Positions 35,051 through 50,988 are shown, numbered from the stretch's first letter. The stretch is DNA of 64,000 bases from Eucalyptus grandis (GCF_016545825.1 NC_052615.1:22684520-22748519); one strand, 5' to 3'. Notes: generated by a model from the sequence alone, not told the origin. Translations and numbers: made by a program.

Positions 35051-37096
35051 GTTTCGTCGGAATTTCTCTAACAACAAAATATCTTTAATTGAAGGTTGTT
35101 CTTCGATTTTTTTAAGAGGGGACCAAGCTTCTGCACCAACTTCAGACAAAAGATATCAAATGTAATGTTAAATTTACTTCTTAGGTCCAAACAAAACTAT
35201 ATAATACTGAGTTAAGTTAGAATTTAATCAACAACAATGCACAAAGATTACATGTCCAAACTTGAACTATGTCAGAATTCAATCAACAAAACAAAATGAG
35301 GATAGTTAAAAACAATGCCAGAATCTAATCGATGGCACTACTCCAATGTAGTGAGATACAATACTAAAATTTAATCTACGACAATGCGTGTAAATAGGAT
35401 AACATAATGTTAGAATTTAATTAGCGAGGATGCATTGGGATATAGATACACATAGGAATCTAATCGATCATAAGCTATGGTTAAGTATATTAAAGTGTAG
35501 TATGTGAAATGTAAAGAGATAACATTTTTGATTGAATTTTCGAGGGCCACTCGTTAGATGACTGGCGGTATTTATAGAGAAAATTTGCAACCGCTTGGTA
35601 GTTGTGTATCATCCTTTAACCGCTTCTGACCTTGCCCATATTACTTTTTCTTCGTAGATCACTTTACCCAATTCCTTTACAACTAGCTCGATCGTGTTGT
35701 GGAGGTTAAATAATTATCCATGTCCGTTCCATAATTTGGTCTTTAGATGGTAACAACTCCTTTAAATCTTTAGTGCCTATCATTTTGGCATCCTTGTGTA
35801 ACATTTCAAGTATTTGTATCAAAAGTTTACTACTAAGACTTATTCGGGTGACCATGATCCACCATCGTATTTCAATAACTGGACACATGGCAATCCTCTA
35901 CCTTGTCATCTATCACTAGCCATTTATACCCATGTTAGTCGAAAGCCAAGTGACACGGCCCACAGACGAAGCATGATCCAAGATCATACGTGATCTGGCC
36001 GTGTCACGCACCAAGGCTTTGCTATGGGCAGCCCTAATTGATCACTGATCCATCCCTGACCAATCTGTGAAACATGCCCGATCCGTCCATGCGTGATATG
36101 GGAGATGATCCGTGCATGACCAGTGACCGACTCCTTATCAATGCTCGGCCAGCCTCTGCACAACCTGGAGTTGTTCACCTACTCCATGTCAAGCGCCCAT
36201 GCTTGCCCACGCTGACCCTGATCTTGCTTCTGACATGCGCCTATGATTATGGCACTGACACTAAAGTGTTCTTTTTATTATTATCCTAAAATTGAATCCC
36301 CGCATGGTCACGTGTCTAGCGATCTTTAAGTATTGTGAGATCAATGGTATGATTACACAGCAAAATACCCTCTCCCGCACTAAGCACAATCATAGTCCAT
36401 GTACAAGTGTCTTTGTAATGCCTCAATCGTTTGCCACAGGCATCTTGGTCTCATGATATGTGCAAAGTCTATATTTGTGTCATCTTTCAAAACGACTCAT
36501 TTGAGGAATATTTTACCGTGTTTTAAATAATTTAAAGAGGATTAGACTTGAAAGGAAGGGACCATGAATTTTAGATGGTTGTGACTCAAAGCAATGCAAT
36601 CACTCAAGAGTCGTGACATTTACTTATAATTTTCTAGATATTGATGAACACCTCCCCCACGTTTGATTTGAGTTGGTGACGATCGTCTGATTGCTTTTGT
36701 TTTTTGTTTTTTGTTTTTTGTTTTCGCTATTTCTTTCATTTTTCTAATAAAATTTGCAATCCAGTTCGGTCGGGCAAGGTGGGTAAGCTTGATGGCAACA
36801 AAAATGTGCATTAATAATATACGGGGCACAAATTAAGTGTTATGCTACACAAGTAGAGATAAATATTAATTCATGTGATAGAAGTTTGACTTTATTATAA
36901 AAAAATCTAAATTATTGTTATTATGATTCCACATTAATTGTACTATCAAGGAGCAAAATTGCATTATAAAAACTTACCTACGTTGACAATAATTATTTAA
37001 TGAAAATACTTATTTGACATTTGAATTTGTTATCATTTTTATACTATCTAATGATGAAGCAAAATTTATTGCACTAATCTATGTGAATATTGGAAA
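35051..37096. other. Array spacer with a 190-bp insertion and empty copia site
   Basis: Relative of 18120-19776. Compared with it, about 35645-35838 is an extra segment with no match elsewhere in the window and no clear ends. CTATCAAGGAG at 36943 is the uninterrupted copia target site. No gene seen. Confidence 0.7.
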
Positions 37097-37285
37097 AAAT
37101 ATTGGGTACTGCTTAGATTCCATATTGTTAAAATCCTTATTCATTCATTGGGTGACACTTGTCGCCCGGGCCCCAACACGCCAGAACCCTCTTACACTCC
37201 CTCACCGTCTTGCCTGTCTGTTCCCTCTTCTTTTTTCCTTTGTTTTTTCTTCTTCTTCCCTTTCATGGTCTTCTTCTTCTTCTTC

Positions 37286-37344
<59 letters not shown>

Positions 37345-37827
37345 AACGTGGTCATTTTCCCTTCTCCAACCTCAACCTCGAGCCTGAACTTAGACTCCTC
37401 ACCGCCGTCGATGCATCACCTCTATCTCTGCCTCCTTCGCTTGCTCCTTCTCTTTCCTTCAGCATTGCGACCTCCTATCCAACTCCTCCGGCGCCCTCTG
37501 CATTTGCGCTCCCGTCGGCTAGGAGGTCAAGGCGCCACACCGCGTCAACGAACCTCACCTTCACCACATTTGTTGCCAAATTCGACCCTAGTTGGCCTAG
37601 AATTAACTCATATTCGAGGTCGAGCTAAGCTCTAGATCACAAATCTAGGGCTTGCTTGACCTTAGCTTCGAAATCTAACACCCAAGTTTGCTAGCCAAAT
37701 TCGAGCTCGATGATGAAAGGACTAAAAATGTGGCGAAGTGTTGGACCTAAGACGGTGGTGAGGTGAGGGTAGTGGAAGGGGATGAATGTCTATTGTCGTC
37801 CTCGTGTTGGAGTGAAAGGGAAGCAAA

Positions 37828-37863
<36 letters not shown>

Positions 37864-38010
37864 AGGAAAAAAGAAGAGGGGAAAGAGAGAGGTGAGGCAG
37901 TGAGAGAGTGTTGAAGGGGTTTTGGCACGGTGGGGCCCAAGCGACACATGTCGCCCAGTGAGCAAACTAGAATTTCAATAGTGTGAAGTTCAAGCGATAC
38001 CCAATATTTT
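37097..38010. mobile_element. Fold-back element, copy 2
   Basis: Left arm AAAATATTGGGTACTGCTT...; right arm is its imperfect reverse complement, ending GATACCCAATATTTT near 38010. Arms of about 150-200 bp include CGCCCGGGCCCCA and TGGGGCCCAAGCG. The interior holds CT and poly-A tracts and no transposase. Confidence 0.8.
37289..37340. repeat. (CT)26 microsatellite
   Basis: Uninterrupted CT repeat following a TTC repeat, inside fold-back copy 2. Copy 3 has a TTC tract at the same place and copy 1 a short mixed pyrimidine run. Confidence 0.95.
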
Positions 38011-38037
38011 CTTGTGAATATAGCATGATATAATCAT

Positions 38038-40597
<2,560 letters not shown>

Positions 40598-41785
40598 TCA
40601 AGAAGGCTTCAATGAATTGATGATGTCAATGACAAATCGGTACTTAACATCTGCTTTTGATAGACGCTCCATGGCAGTGTTCACATAATCCATGGGAATA
40701 AGCTCAATATCCGCGACTATGTTGTGCTTTGCTGCAAAATCAATCATCTCTTGCGTCTCTTTTATCCCTCCAATGCCACTTCCTCCCACCATCTTTCTAC
40801 CTGTCATTGGTCTTATTTGTTACTATTTTTCGCATTCATGAAACTCGAAATTAGTATTCTACTAAAACTAAAATCGTTTCGATTATAAACACCAATTACG
40901 AAGGTAGTTTTCTTTTCCAAAGCACTATAGAACACAAAAGACATGCTTAGGCTTACCCATGAGGAGTGGAAAAGCAAGTAGCTCTAGTGGCTTCTCCGGT
41001 GCACCAACCATGACGAGCTTTCCATTAACTTTCAAGAGACCGATCAAAGGCAAAAGAGCATGTACAGCTGAGACTGTGTCAATGATACCATCCATTGTAC
41101 CCATTGCAAGCTGCAGTTAACAAAAGATAATAACATAAATCTACATTCAGTTAACCTCATTCCTATACATCATCAAAGAAAATAATATGTTGTGAATATA
41201 ACCTACTTCCATCTCTTCGTGTTACGGCTAACCAAGAATGCATCAGCTCCCAAATGGTCCATGGCTTCCTTCTTTTTATTAGGTGAGGTACTGATGACGG
41301 TCACTTTGAGACCCATGGCCTTAGCAAACTTTACAGCCATATGCCCGAGCCCACCAAGCCCAACAACCCCTAAATGCATTCCGGCCTTATCAAGCTCGTA
41401 GTACTTCAATGGACTGTAGACAAAGATCCCACGAGAGGAGAGGAGCACTACCCTCAAGAGGCAAATTGTCGGGGATTTTGATCACAAAGTGCTCGTCGAT
41501 ACCATGATGTCTGAGTAGCCACCATGGGTGATGGTTCCATCATAGTACTTTGCACCATAGGTCAAGATCCTCTTTGCAATGTGCACAAGAGCGACATGAT
41601 CCGACCATACACCCAACACCCACTTTGTCCCCAACTTTAAATTTTGTCACTTTGGTGCCTACTTCGGTGACCATACCTACAATCTCATGCCTGCATACAG
41701 TGGTCAATCTGTGTCATTATTGGCTTAAAAATGTATTATTTATATAAGAGAATCGAAAGGGATGATGTTTTTAAAATAAACCCGG
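40598..41785 (-). pseudogene. Dehydrogenase copy E, truncated
   Basis: Exons 5 (40598-40800), 4 (40957-41110) and 3 (41207-41690) remain. Exon 3 has a missing base near 41218, altered bases where the catalytic Cys166 region should be, and a deletion of about 20 bases that removes part of the structural zinc loop. At about 41785, inside the start of exon 2, the sequence jumps to spacer DNA, so exon 1, most of exon 2 and the promoter are deleted. B/D/E/F type. Exons 4 and 5 are undamaged, so the loss may be recent. Confidence 0.93.
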
Positions 41786-42123
41786 TGCATGTTGGAATTT
41801 TCAATTCTCATGTTGAAATTCTCGACTCGCGTGTCGAAAAATGTCGGAAGAGTTGATTAAGTGTCGGGAGAGATAATCAAGCGTTGAATTTTTTGACACA
41901 TGTTGACCGATTGTCGGAGAGCATCGGAGAGTATCAAACACGTATTGAAATATCCGACACGATAAGAAGACTCCTAAAGAACGAAATCCGACACGCGAGC
42001 TCGGGATAAAAAAAAAAAAGCAATATAGTGCCCGGTCAAATGGCCCTAACCTTTGAACCGGGAGGAGAATATCATTTCGGAAAACTCTTTTGCGAGCACT
42101 AGCTCCCTCCATCCCTCATCACG
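41786..42123. other. Remaining spacer of unit E
   Basis: Matches 17486-17831 and 57746-58089. Its left edge is the deletion junction with copy E. No gene. Confidence 0.65.
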
Positions 42124-42410
42124 TGCGATTCTCTAATTCGTGGTCACGGTAGAATTGGGGAGCTGGATATGCTCGTAGGCTGCTTAAAATGACGGAAGAA
42201 AGTGTTTTAGCTCCTGACGTGGGGAGCTTTTGATTTGTTGGATTCATTGCATGAGAAAGGTATCGAAGCATATCAAGTGATCGGTACATCGTTAGTTGAT
42301 GGCTATTGGGAATCTGGACAAACTTGAGGGTGCCCGTAGATTGCATGATAAATTTCTCTTGCGGGATTGCAAGCCTAATTCGTTCGCTTACAATGCCTTG
42401 ATAGGTCGTG
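42124..42410 (+). pseudogene. PPR gene fragment in unit E
   Basis: Same extent as the unit B fragment. A missing base in GGATATGCTC shifts the frame before RLLK, and the shared internal deletion is present. Confidence 0.78.
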
Positions 42411-42749
42411 TTTCGTTGGAATTTCTATAACAACGAAATATCTTTCATTGAAGGTTGTTCTTTGATTTTTTTTAGAGGGGACCAACATTCTGCACCAACT
42501 CCAGACAAAAGATATCAAATGTAATGTTAAATTTACTTCTTTGGTCTAAACAAAACTATATAATACCGAGTTAAGTTAGAATTTAATCAACAACAATGAC
42601 CAAAGATTATATGTCCAAACTTGAACTATGAGAATTCAATCAACAAAACAGATTGAGGATAGTTAAATACAATGCCGGCATCTAATCGATGGCACTACTC
42701 CAATGTACTGAGATACAATACTGGAATTTAATCTACGGCAATGCGTGTA
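42411..42749. other. Spacer cut off by a deletion into copia element 2
   Basis: Matches 18120-18463, then stops at GCGTGTAAA where copia LTR sequence begins. Nothing coding. Confidence 0.65.
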
Positions 42750-43566
42750 AAGACTGACCTCACTGATAGATTCCAGACCAAAGAGTGAAGACTTATCCAA
42801 ATGTGGGTTTATCCTTAATGATTCAGTTCATTTGGTTCGTGGAAGATCTTATGGATGGATATAGCATCTTATGATCAATTATTCTTATAGAAATCAATTC
42901 GGATAATCAGATCTGTTGAAAGGCGAAGTATATTTGGAAGGCTCTACTTATAGAAGCCAAGATCCCGATTGTATGGGCGAGCAGGATTGATGGGCTTTTA
43001 TCACATTCCAAAAATGACTCGAGATTTCCTTAATTGATTCTGTCCAACGAATAGATTGGAAGAATCCCTTTGGAAAGTGCCAAGGGTCGTGAATGTATGA
43101 AGGAGTATTTAAGGTGGACTTCTTGTTTCGATAGAGCGCGTGAAAGAAAAATTTCAAAGTCTGAAGCTATCTAATTCTTTGCTATTTCATTTGTCGAGCT
43201 TAACTTGTACTCAAAAGAGAGAACAAACACATGTGAGACTTTGGAAAAGTGTACTAAAGTTTCTACACTGTGAAGTCAAGAACACGAGATTGGAAAATCT
43301 TTTTTGATTCTTAGTGAAATCCAGCCAATAAACTGTAAGTGCGGGAGAGTGGACATAGGCTTGCTCTTATCCGAACCACTATAAACATTGTGTTCTTATT
43401 CTCTTCCCTGAACTCTTTTATTCATTGGCAAATTTACTGAACTCGTTCCAGTTCATTGCTTTAAAGATTCTAGTTTGAAAGAAAATGTTTTATAAATAAT
43501 TCCGCAAAAGATTTTGCTTTAACAACTATTCACCCCCCCCTCTAAGTAATCATACTAGCCCTTTCA
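42750..43566 (+). repeat. Partial 5' LTR of copia element 2
   Basis: Begins at GACTGACCTCACTG, equivalent to about 19922 in element 1's LTR, and ends CCTTTCA before the primer site. The left junction has a short shared TAAA. Confidence 0.88.
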
Positions 43567-43627
43567 ATTGGTATTAGAGCTTGTGTGCTCATTATATTGA
43601 AGTGTTTTACTTCTGAGTTAAAGATGT

Positions 43628-45330
43628 ATGGCTAGTATTTTTGCTTCAGGTTTGGTTGAAGGCCAAAGCAATACCAGACCACCTTACTTTGAGGGGAAGG
43701 AATATAATGTGTGGAAGAACAAGATGAAGATGTTCCTAAGATCAAACGATCCCCTAGATTGGGATGTCGTAGAAAAATGGATCAATCCTAAAGCTACATC
43801 AACTTCAGAAAGAGGAAAAGAAGTTACAGATATTGGCGAAATGACACAAGAAGAATTAACCAAGAGACAAGCTCTTGATGCTAAAGCCATCTACTCCTTG
43901 CTTTATCTCCTATTGAGTATAACAAAATTTCATCTTGTGAAACAGCAAAAGAAGTCTGGGACATGTTGCATGTCACCTATGAAGGAACTGATCAAGTTAA
44001 AGAAACAAAAATCAATATCCTGCTCGGACAATATAAACCCTTCACGATGAAGCCAGGAGAATCCATCGCTGACATGTTCAGTCGTTTTACATAAATTGTA
44101 AATGGACTAGCATATCAGGGACAGCCAATCTCAAGACCAATGAAGGTTAACAAATTACTACGTGGACTCTCCAAAGAATGGAATCACGTGAAGACTTCAA
44201 TATGAGAAATCCATAGGATCATGCTGCTTTCTGTAGACGAACTAGCTGGCACACTTCAATCATATGAAGTGGAGCAAATCAATAAGGAAGAAGATCCTAA
44301 AGGTAAGAAGTCAATTACTTTAAAATCTAATGATGATTCTAATATAGATTCAGAAGATGATATGGACGATGAAGAACTAGCACTCATAATAAGGAGATTC
44401 AGAAAGTTGAATAGAAAGGGAAGAATATTCAACTAAAAGAAACAAAGTGCTCAAAAGTTTCAGAACAAATCAATTGAGGATGATGAAGTCAACAGAGATG
44501 TGATATGTTGTGAATGCAAGAAAAAAGGGCACATCAGACCCAACTGTCCTCTGATAAAGAAAAAGAATTGAAGAACTGAGAAATACATAAAGGCTCTCAA
44601 AGCAGAGATATGGAGCGATACTGAATGTTAAAAAAGTGATGAAGAATATACCAATATATTTCTAATAACAAATTTAGGATCAGACTCAGACTCTGAAACA
44701 GATTCAGACACAGACTTAGACAACGAAATCGAGGTTAGTAATTTAACAAATCCTGCTAAAGTCTCGAAGTACATAGATGAACTTTGTCTTAGTCTCAAAA
44801 CCTCTCTTAAAAAGATTTCTCAGCTGAAGAGGGAGAATTTTAAACTTAAGAAACATGAAACTTTTTGGAAAAAAAAGTTTGAAAATCTAGACAAGAATTT
44901 TGTCAATTTGAAATAAAATACAGATTCTCTTTCAAAGGAAAATACTTTTTTGAAAGAAGACATTTCAAATATTACAAAAATGTATTCAATAGGATCTGAG
45001 AAGTTGTAAAAGATTCTTTCAATACAAAGACTTTATTTCAATAAATCTGGTTTGAGTATGACTCCATAAACCATTCCTCTAATTGATTTTCCAAAAGTAA
45101 AGGAAAGAATCAAACAAAGACCTACAAAAACATTTTACATAAATCACTTTCAAAGAGATTTTGTAAAACATGTTGGTCGAAGTGCTCTGAAATGTTCTAT
45201 GTGTAACAACTCAGAACATTTTGAGAAAGAATGTCCCAAGGTTTGGAGACTTGTTAAGAAGGATTGGGCAAAAATTGTATTTTGTACTAACTCCCCTGGA
45301 CCCAAGAAGATATGGCTACCAAAGAAAGCT
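43628..45330 (+). pseudogene. copia element 2 gag, inactivated
   Basis: The ATG at 43628 starts MASIFASGLVEGQ and runs into the capsid region (YFEGKEYNVWKNKM). A missing segment near 43900 shifts the frame. Later TAA/TGA codons include 44434-44436, which element 1 shares at 21593-21595. The first zinc knuckle (CCECKKKGHIRPNC) is complete here; the second is CSMCNNSEHFEKEC. Confidence 0.87.
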
Positions 45331-45347
45331 TGAGTTCTTTTTATGAT

Positions 45348-48300
45348 TGCAGGTCACTATCAGAAAAAAAGATCAAGTGGTATTTGAATAGTGGCTGTTC
45401 GAGACACATGACAGGAGATTCAAGTTGTTTCATAAAGTTTGTGCAAATGAATGTTGGAAAAGTTTCTTTTGGTGGAAATAGCAAAGGAAAATTTGTTGGA
45501 TGTGGAACTGTGAAAATTGGAAGTCTCACAATCAACCATGTCTCCTTGATGGAAGGTTTGAATTACACATCAGTCAATTGTGTGACACTAGATTCAAAAT
45601 TAATATCCAAGAAAGCATTTGTTCGGGAACTAGTAAAGATTTCTCCAATCTTTCACTGGACGAAGACATGAAAATATTTACCTTCTGGATATAAAACCAG
45701 AAAGCTCTCAGTGTCTAATCTCCATTCAAGATGAAGCAAACATTTGGCATCAAAAACTTGGTCATGTTAATATGAAGCAGATTGCCAAAATCTCTTCTAA
45801 GAAACTTGTTCGTGGACTTCGTAATCTGACTTATCAAAAGTCTGATCTATGCACGCCATGTGTTTTGTGAAAGCGGGTTAGAAGTTCTTTTAAACCTATA
45901 AATCAAGTTTCTACTAATCGAGTTTTACAGCTTCTGCATATGGATCTCTTTGGACCAACCAAAATGCAGAGCATTGGTGGAAATAAATATTGTCTAGTAA
46001 TCTTAGATGAGTACCCTCGATTTACATGGGTATACTTCCTAGCAAGTAAGTCTGAAGCATTCTCTTACTTTTCAAAATTTGCTAAGAAGGTGCAGAAAGA
46101 GAAATGTTATTCTATTTCAAGCATTCGGACAGACCATAGAGGTGAGTTTGAAAATCAAGACTTTGCTAAATTTTGTGAGGAATATGGTTTCCAGCATGTG
46201 TTCTCTTCTCCATATAGTCAAGAATAGAATAATGTTGTGGAAAGGAATGATAGATCTTTGCAGGAGATGGTGATAACCCTTTTAATTGAAAGTAACATTT
46301 CTTCTTGTTTTTTGGCTGAAGCAGTTTCTACAGCTTGCTATATTATTAACAGAGTATTTTTAAGGCAAATTTTAGAGAAAACTCCTTATGAAGTTTTTAA
46401 AGGGAAAAATTCAAATGTTTCTTATTTTCATGTGTTTGGTTGTAAATTTTTTGTTTTGAAAAATGCAAATGATCGAACTGGTAAGTTTGATGAAAAATCA
46501 TAAGAATGAATTTTCCTTGGGTACTCAATCTTAAGCAAAGCCTGCAGAATATTCAACAAGAAGACTCAATCTGTGGAAGAATCTATGAATGTCAAATTCC
46601 AAGACTCAATACAGAATCAGCTGAATCAGACTCAACTTGAAGATTCTGAACCTGCTCCAGATCATACAAAGTCTACATCCCCTAAAGAGGTTTAGACTTC
46701 TGAAAATAAACAACAAGAAGAACTAGTCAATCCAACTTAAGGAGAGGATCGGCAAACCTTCAGACCATCCAGTAACTAGAAGCATAAGTCTAGTCATCCC
46801 AAGGAACTCATCATTGACAAAATTGATGAAGGAATTCGTACCAGATCCAGAAGGCGAGAAAATTCTAGTGCTCTAGCACTCATTTCTGAGATAGAACCCA
46901 AAAGTATAGAGGCAGCTCTATTTGATGAAAGCTAGATTGAAGCTATGCAAGAAGAGCTCAGACAACTCAGCATCAATAATGTTTAGGAGCTAATTCCTAA
47001 ACCAAAAGGTAGATCCATTATTGGAACTAAATGGGTTTTCAGGAACAAGGTGGACGAAAAAGGAAAAGTGGTCAGGAACAAAGCAAGACTCGTGGCCAAA
47101 GGATATATGCAAGAAGAAGGGATAGACTATGATGAGACCTATGCACCAGTAGCGAAGTTAGAAGTAATAAGATTATTACTTGCTTTCGCTTGCTATAAAA
47201 AATTTAGGTTATTCCAAATGGACGTCAAAAGCGCGTTTCTAAATGGATTTATCCAAGAAGAAGTCTATGTGGAACAACCACCTAGATTTGAAGATCCAAA
47301 AGGCTAGACTCAATCTTCAGATTGAAAAAGGCTGTATATGGATTGATGCAAGTACCTCGAGCCTGGTATGACAGGTTAAGTAATTTTCTAATTCAAAATG
47401 GTTTTTTTTTTTTTTAAGGAAAGGTGGATACAACATTGTTCATTAAAAGAGAAGGTAAACATTTTCTACTTTTTCAAATCTATGTAGATAATATTATCTT
47501 TGGATCATCTAATGAAAATCAGTGCAAGAAATTTTCTAAGTCTATGCAGGATGAATTTGAGATGAGCATGATGGGCGAATTACCCTTCTTTCTTCGATTA
47601 CAAGTAAAACAATTAAAGAAAAGAATTTTCATTCACCAAGAAAAATATGCAAAAGATCTTATTAAGAAGTTCAGATTGGAGAACTGCAAAAAGACTGAGA
47701 TACCTATGTCAAGCTCTTTGAAGCTGGATAAAGATGAAGAAGGAAAGAGTGTAGACCAGAAGCTCTACATTAGTATTATTGGTTCGCTTCTTTATCTTAC
47801 TACTTCTAGACTTGACATTCTATTTATTGTTTGCATTTGTGCTAGATTCCAATCAGATCCCAAAAAGTCTCATCTAAGTGCTGCAAAACGCGTCATCAAA
47901 TACATTGTAACCACCTCAAAGCTAGGTCTATGGTATCCCAAAGAAGGAGACTCTACTCTTCTTGGATATTCAAATGCAGATTTAGCAAGTTGCAAGGTCG
48001 ATAGAAAGAGTACTTATGGTACATGTCAATTGCTAGGCAACAAGCTAGTGTCTTGGTTCTCAAGGAAGCAGAGTACTATAGCTCCCTCAACAACAGAAGT
48101 AGAGTATGTAGCTCTTGGAAGTTGTTGTTCTCAAATCTTGTGGATAAAGTAACAGTTAAGAGACTTTGGAATCGAAGACTCATGCACCAAGATTAAATGC
48201 GATAACACCAGTGCCATCAAGCTCACAAAGAATCCAATTCTTCATTCAATAGCAAAGCACATAAAAATTCGACATCATTTCATTAGAGATCATGTTCATA

Positions 48301-48430
48301 ATGGAGAAGTTATGATACTATTTATTGACTCGAAGAATCAGTTGGCATACATATTTACAAAGCTACTAGAGAAAAGTCTATTTGAGTCTATTCGCACTAG
48401 ACTGAACATCATATCTTTTATTAGTTAAAG
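45348..48430 (+). pseudogene. copia element 2 pol, inactivated
   Basis: Protease (WYLNSGCSRHMTGD, with Asp replaced by Asn) and GAG-pre-integrase end at a TGA at 45868-45870 that element 1 shares. The integrase core keeps D (MDLFGP, 45940), D (IRTDHRGEF) and E (VVERND), with a TAG near 46225. Reverse transcriptase starts near 46950; its catalytic box reads YVDN, Asn for the second Asp. A run of 14 T near 47403 interrupts it. RNase H (KSTYGTCQLL, STIAPSTTEVEYVAL) ends near 48150. Confidence 0.9.
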
Positions 48431-48788
48431 TCTGAAGATGATCAGACTCAGTATAACCAAAAGTTGCGATTGTAAGTTAATTTTATTCTAGTAATTTAAA
48501 TTTTTCGGGTGAAAATTTGAAAAGATACGTTTACTTTTTGATTCGTTAATTACTTATTTTATTTTTAGTTTTGAATTTTTGGTTGTTTTTCAAAAAGGCA
48601 ATTTCTCATTTTTTTTTAAATGGCAGTTTTACTTTTTCCTTTATGGCGATCCGTATACCTCATTTCATCTACTTTATATACTGTTGATTTTCTTCTTCTT
48701 CATTTTCACTCACAAAATGCTAGAATATAGAACTTCACTTTCTCATACTTTCTCTCTAGTTTAATCCGAAAAGCTTTCACCTTTTTTC

Positions 48789-50988
48789 TTGATCAAGTTG
48801 AGAACTCTCCTAAAGACAATGACAATGTCTTCTCAAAGAAAGTCTTCGAGAATCGCAAGCAGGGGACCACAGCATATGCGTGAGGGTCCTACGAACTTTG
48901 ATATGACCGAGCAAGAAGACTCTCCACAGCAACAACAACAAAGTCAACAACAACATTCTCAACCGCGGCACTCTTCTCAACCTAGGACTCAAGTTCCTCC
49001 ACAGCACGATGCTGAAGAAGAGATCGTTGTAGACGATAAACCTCTAAGGACTCTTTAGCCCAAATTTTCTCTTGAAACTTTATTCCAAGTTGAAGGAGGT
49101 AGGTACGGTAATGACGTTTAATGATGAGTTGTTGAGCGAGAAAGGGTACAGAAATGAAACTCATTTTCTGAATACAATGGAAAGTATGGGCATTGCGCTT
49201 GTTGGTTTAGCGGCTAGAACTTTTGCAAACTTTCCAAGTGATCCACGGTTTCGATCCTTTAATCAGCCTGAAGGAAAAGATGACGATGAGAGGATATTCA
49301 TAAACTTTCAGCCCATGTTGGGCGTCGCTGCACAAGTTCGTGGTGAATGGACGGATCTTTTTCGTTCTAAAGACCACAAGAACGCCTATTCGAAACTATT
49401 AAAGAGAGGGGTTATGAACCTTAGGAGTGTGGATTTTGATTTTCTAGATTCACTGAAAGTAACTAAGGGAGAAATTTGCACTCCTTCAACCCGAAAGGTT
49501 TTGCTCTAAGACAACGGTTGCTCTCCCAGAACTTATGGCTTACTTCTATTCAAATCTATCGTTTTTAGATGCAAATAGATTTTCCTTTATGGTGAGGGAC
49601 AAAGATTTTGTGGTCGATGTAGACACTATGGCTGATGTGATTGGGGTGGAAAGAGGTAGTTTCCAACCAATCAGTGTGTCGGTTGGTCATGCCACTTTGG
49701 AGCTTGTTCGGGATAGGATTATTGAAGGCAGGATTTCTTACTCCAGGATGTATGCTTCCAATATCTTGCTCCATATGATCATTATCAACTACATAAGACC
49801 AAAATCGACATCAAAGACCGATGTCTCTCATTCTAAAGCTAATCTGATGTATGCTATCAACATTGGTTTCGAATTCTCTCTGCCTCACACTATTCTCATG
49901 CATATGTATCGGACAGTGGTGAAGGAAAAGGGACAACTCCCTTATTCTGCTCTTGTTACTCGATTATTCCAACTTTTCAATATTCAGCCTCCTAAAATTC
50001 TGTGTGTTAGAACTATTGCTCCAATGGTAGTTGGATTGAAGATGGTTTCCAAGATGCATCTGAATGAACTGAACAAGATTTTAGAGAGCATTAAGGAGAA
50101 GTCCCCTGTCAAGGCAAAGCAAGACTCTGCAGCAGGAAAAAGGAAAGGCAAAGAGCCCATAACCACACTAGTCAAAAAGAGGAGAGCACTCATTTTGCAG
50201 GATGAAGAAGAAGAGAATGACCTTACACTCTCCCCATTTGCCTTAAAGATTTTTCAGAGTTTTGTTAGCTTTCAAAGGCGAGAAGACCGAGAGCAAAGAG
50301 GAAGAGAAGAAACAGAGCAGAGAAATGCAAAAAGAGAAGAGGAAGGAAGAACAGAGGAAGAATAGAGAACAAGAGGAAGAAGAGGATCAAGATGATTCTC
50401 TTGAACCTACATTTGCTGGAGAAGAAGGCAAACAACATCACCTTGGTGCTGAAGATGAGCAAGAACAAGAAGAAGAATATTTTTCTCCACCTGAGGCACT
50501 GGAATAGGGAGAGTTGCTGAAAAAAGAGCTACTTGTTCACTTACTTTTACTAGTGATGATGTTAGTCATTCTCCTGCCAATCCAAAGGATGTATATGCAT
50601 CTCAATTTCCTGAAGCTGGTAATGAGGCATCATCTCCAAGTCTGGATGTTCTAGTTGAGGTTCCATCATCAGTTAACACTACTCAAACAGATCGTGCTGA
50701 AGCGAGTACTTAGACAGATAATACAGCAGACCTTAAGAGACTGCTCGAGCTCCTTGTGGAGATCAAAGCTCAGCTTTATGGATTGGAGTGTGAGTTTCAG
50801 TCCATGCAGTCAGTACATCAAGCCACTTCAGTTTCTCTACACGATCAAGTGCAAGCCCTTAAGCTTCAAGTTCAAGTCACTGCAAAGGGTAATGATATTG
50901 AGCAAGTAAAGGAGGACCTAAGGAAGCTGGAAGAGACTGTCAAGTCTATGGGGGATTTCCAACTTGTTTGCATTCCGAAACAGCCCTG
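48789..50988 (+). pseudogene. Extra gene between pol and 3' LTR of copia element 2
   Basis: Three to five open blocks in different frames appear to be one broken gene: a Gln/Ser-rich N-terminus (48789-49058, ending TAG), a middle part (49072-49509), a block of 276 codons (49535-50365) and an acidic Glu/Gln-rich and coiled-coil tail to about 50988. The middle resembles the 'putative plant transposon protein' domain (PF20167) of large plant retroelements, as in FYSNL and VVDVDTMADVIGV. SIRE elements are known for an extra 'env-like' frame here; no signal peptide or membrane segment is visible, so an envelope role is not supported. Confidence 0.75.

Noticed and set aside
37014..37628. Long plus-strand frame rich in Leu, Ser and Phe (also 11232, 52540), superficially like a membrane protein
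   Set aside because: It is produced by CT and TTC tracts inside the fold-back element and differs between copies in frame and length.
48789..50988. Envelope gene that would make the copia element virus-like
   Set aside because: No signal peptide, membrane span or cleavage site is visible; the plant-transposon-type domain is the better match.
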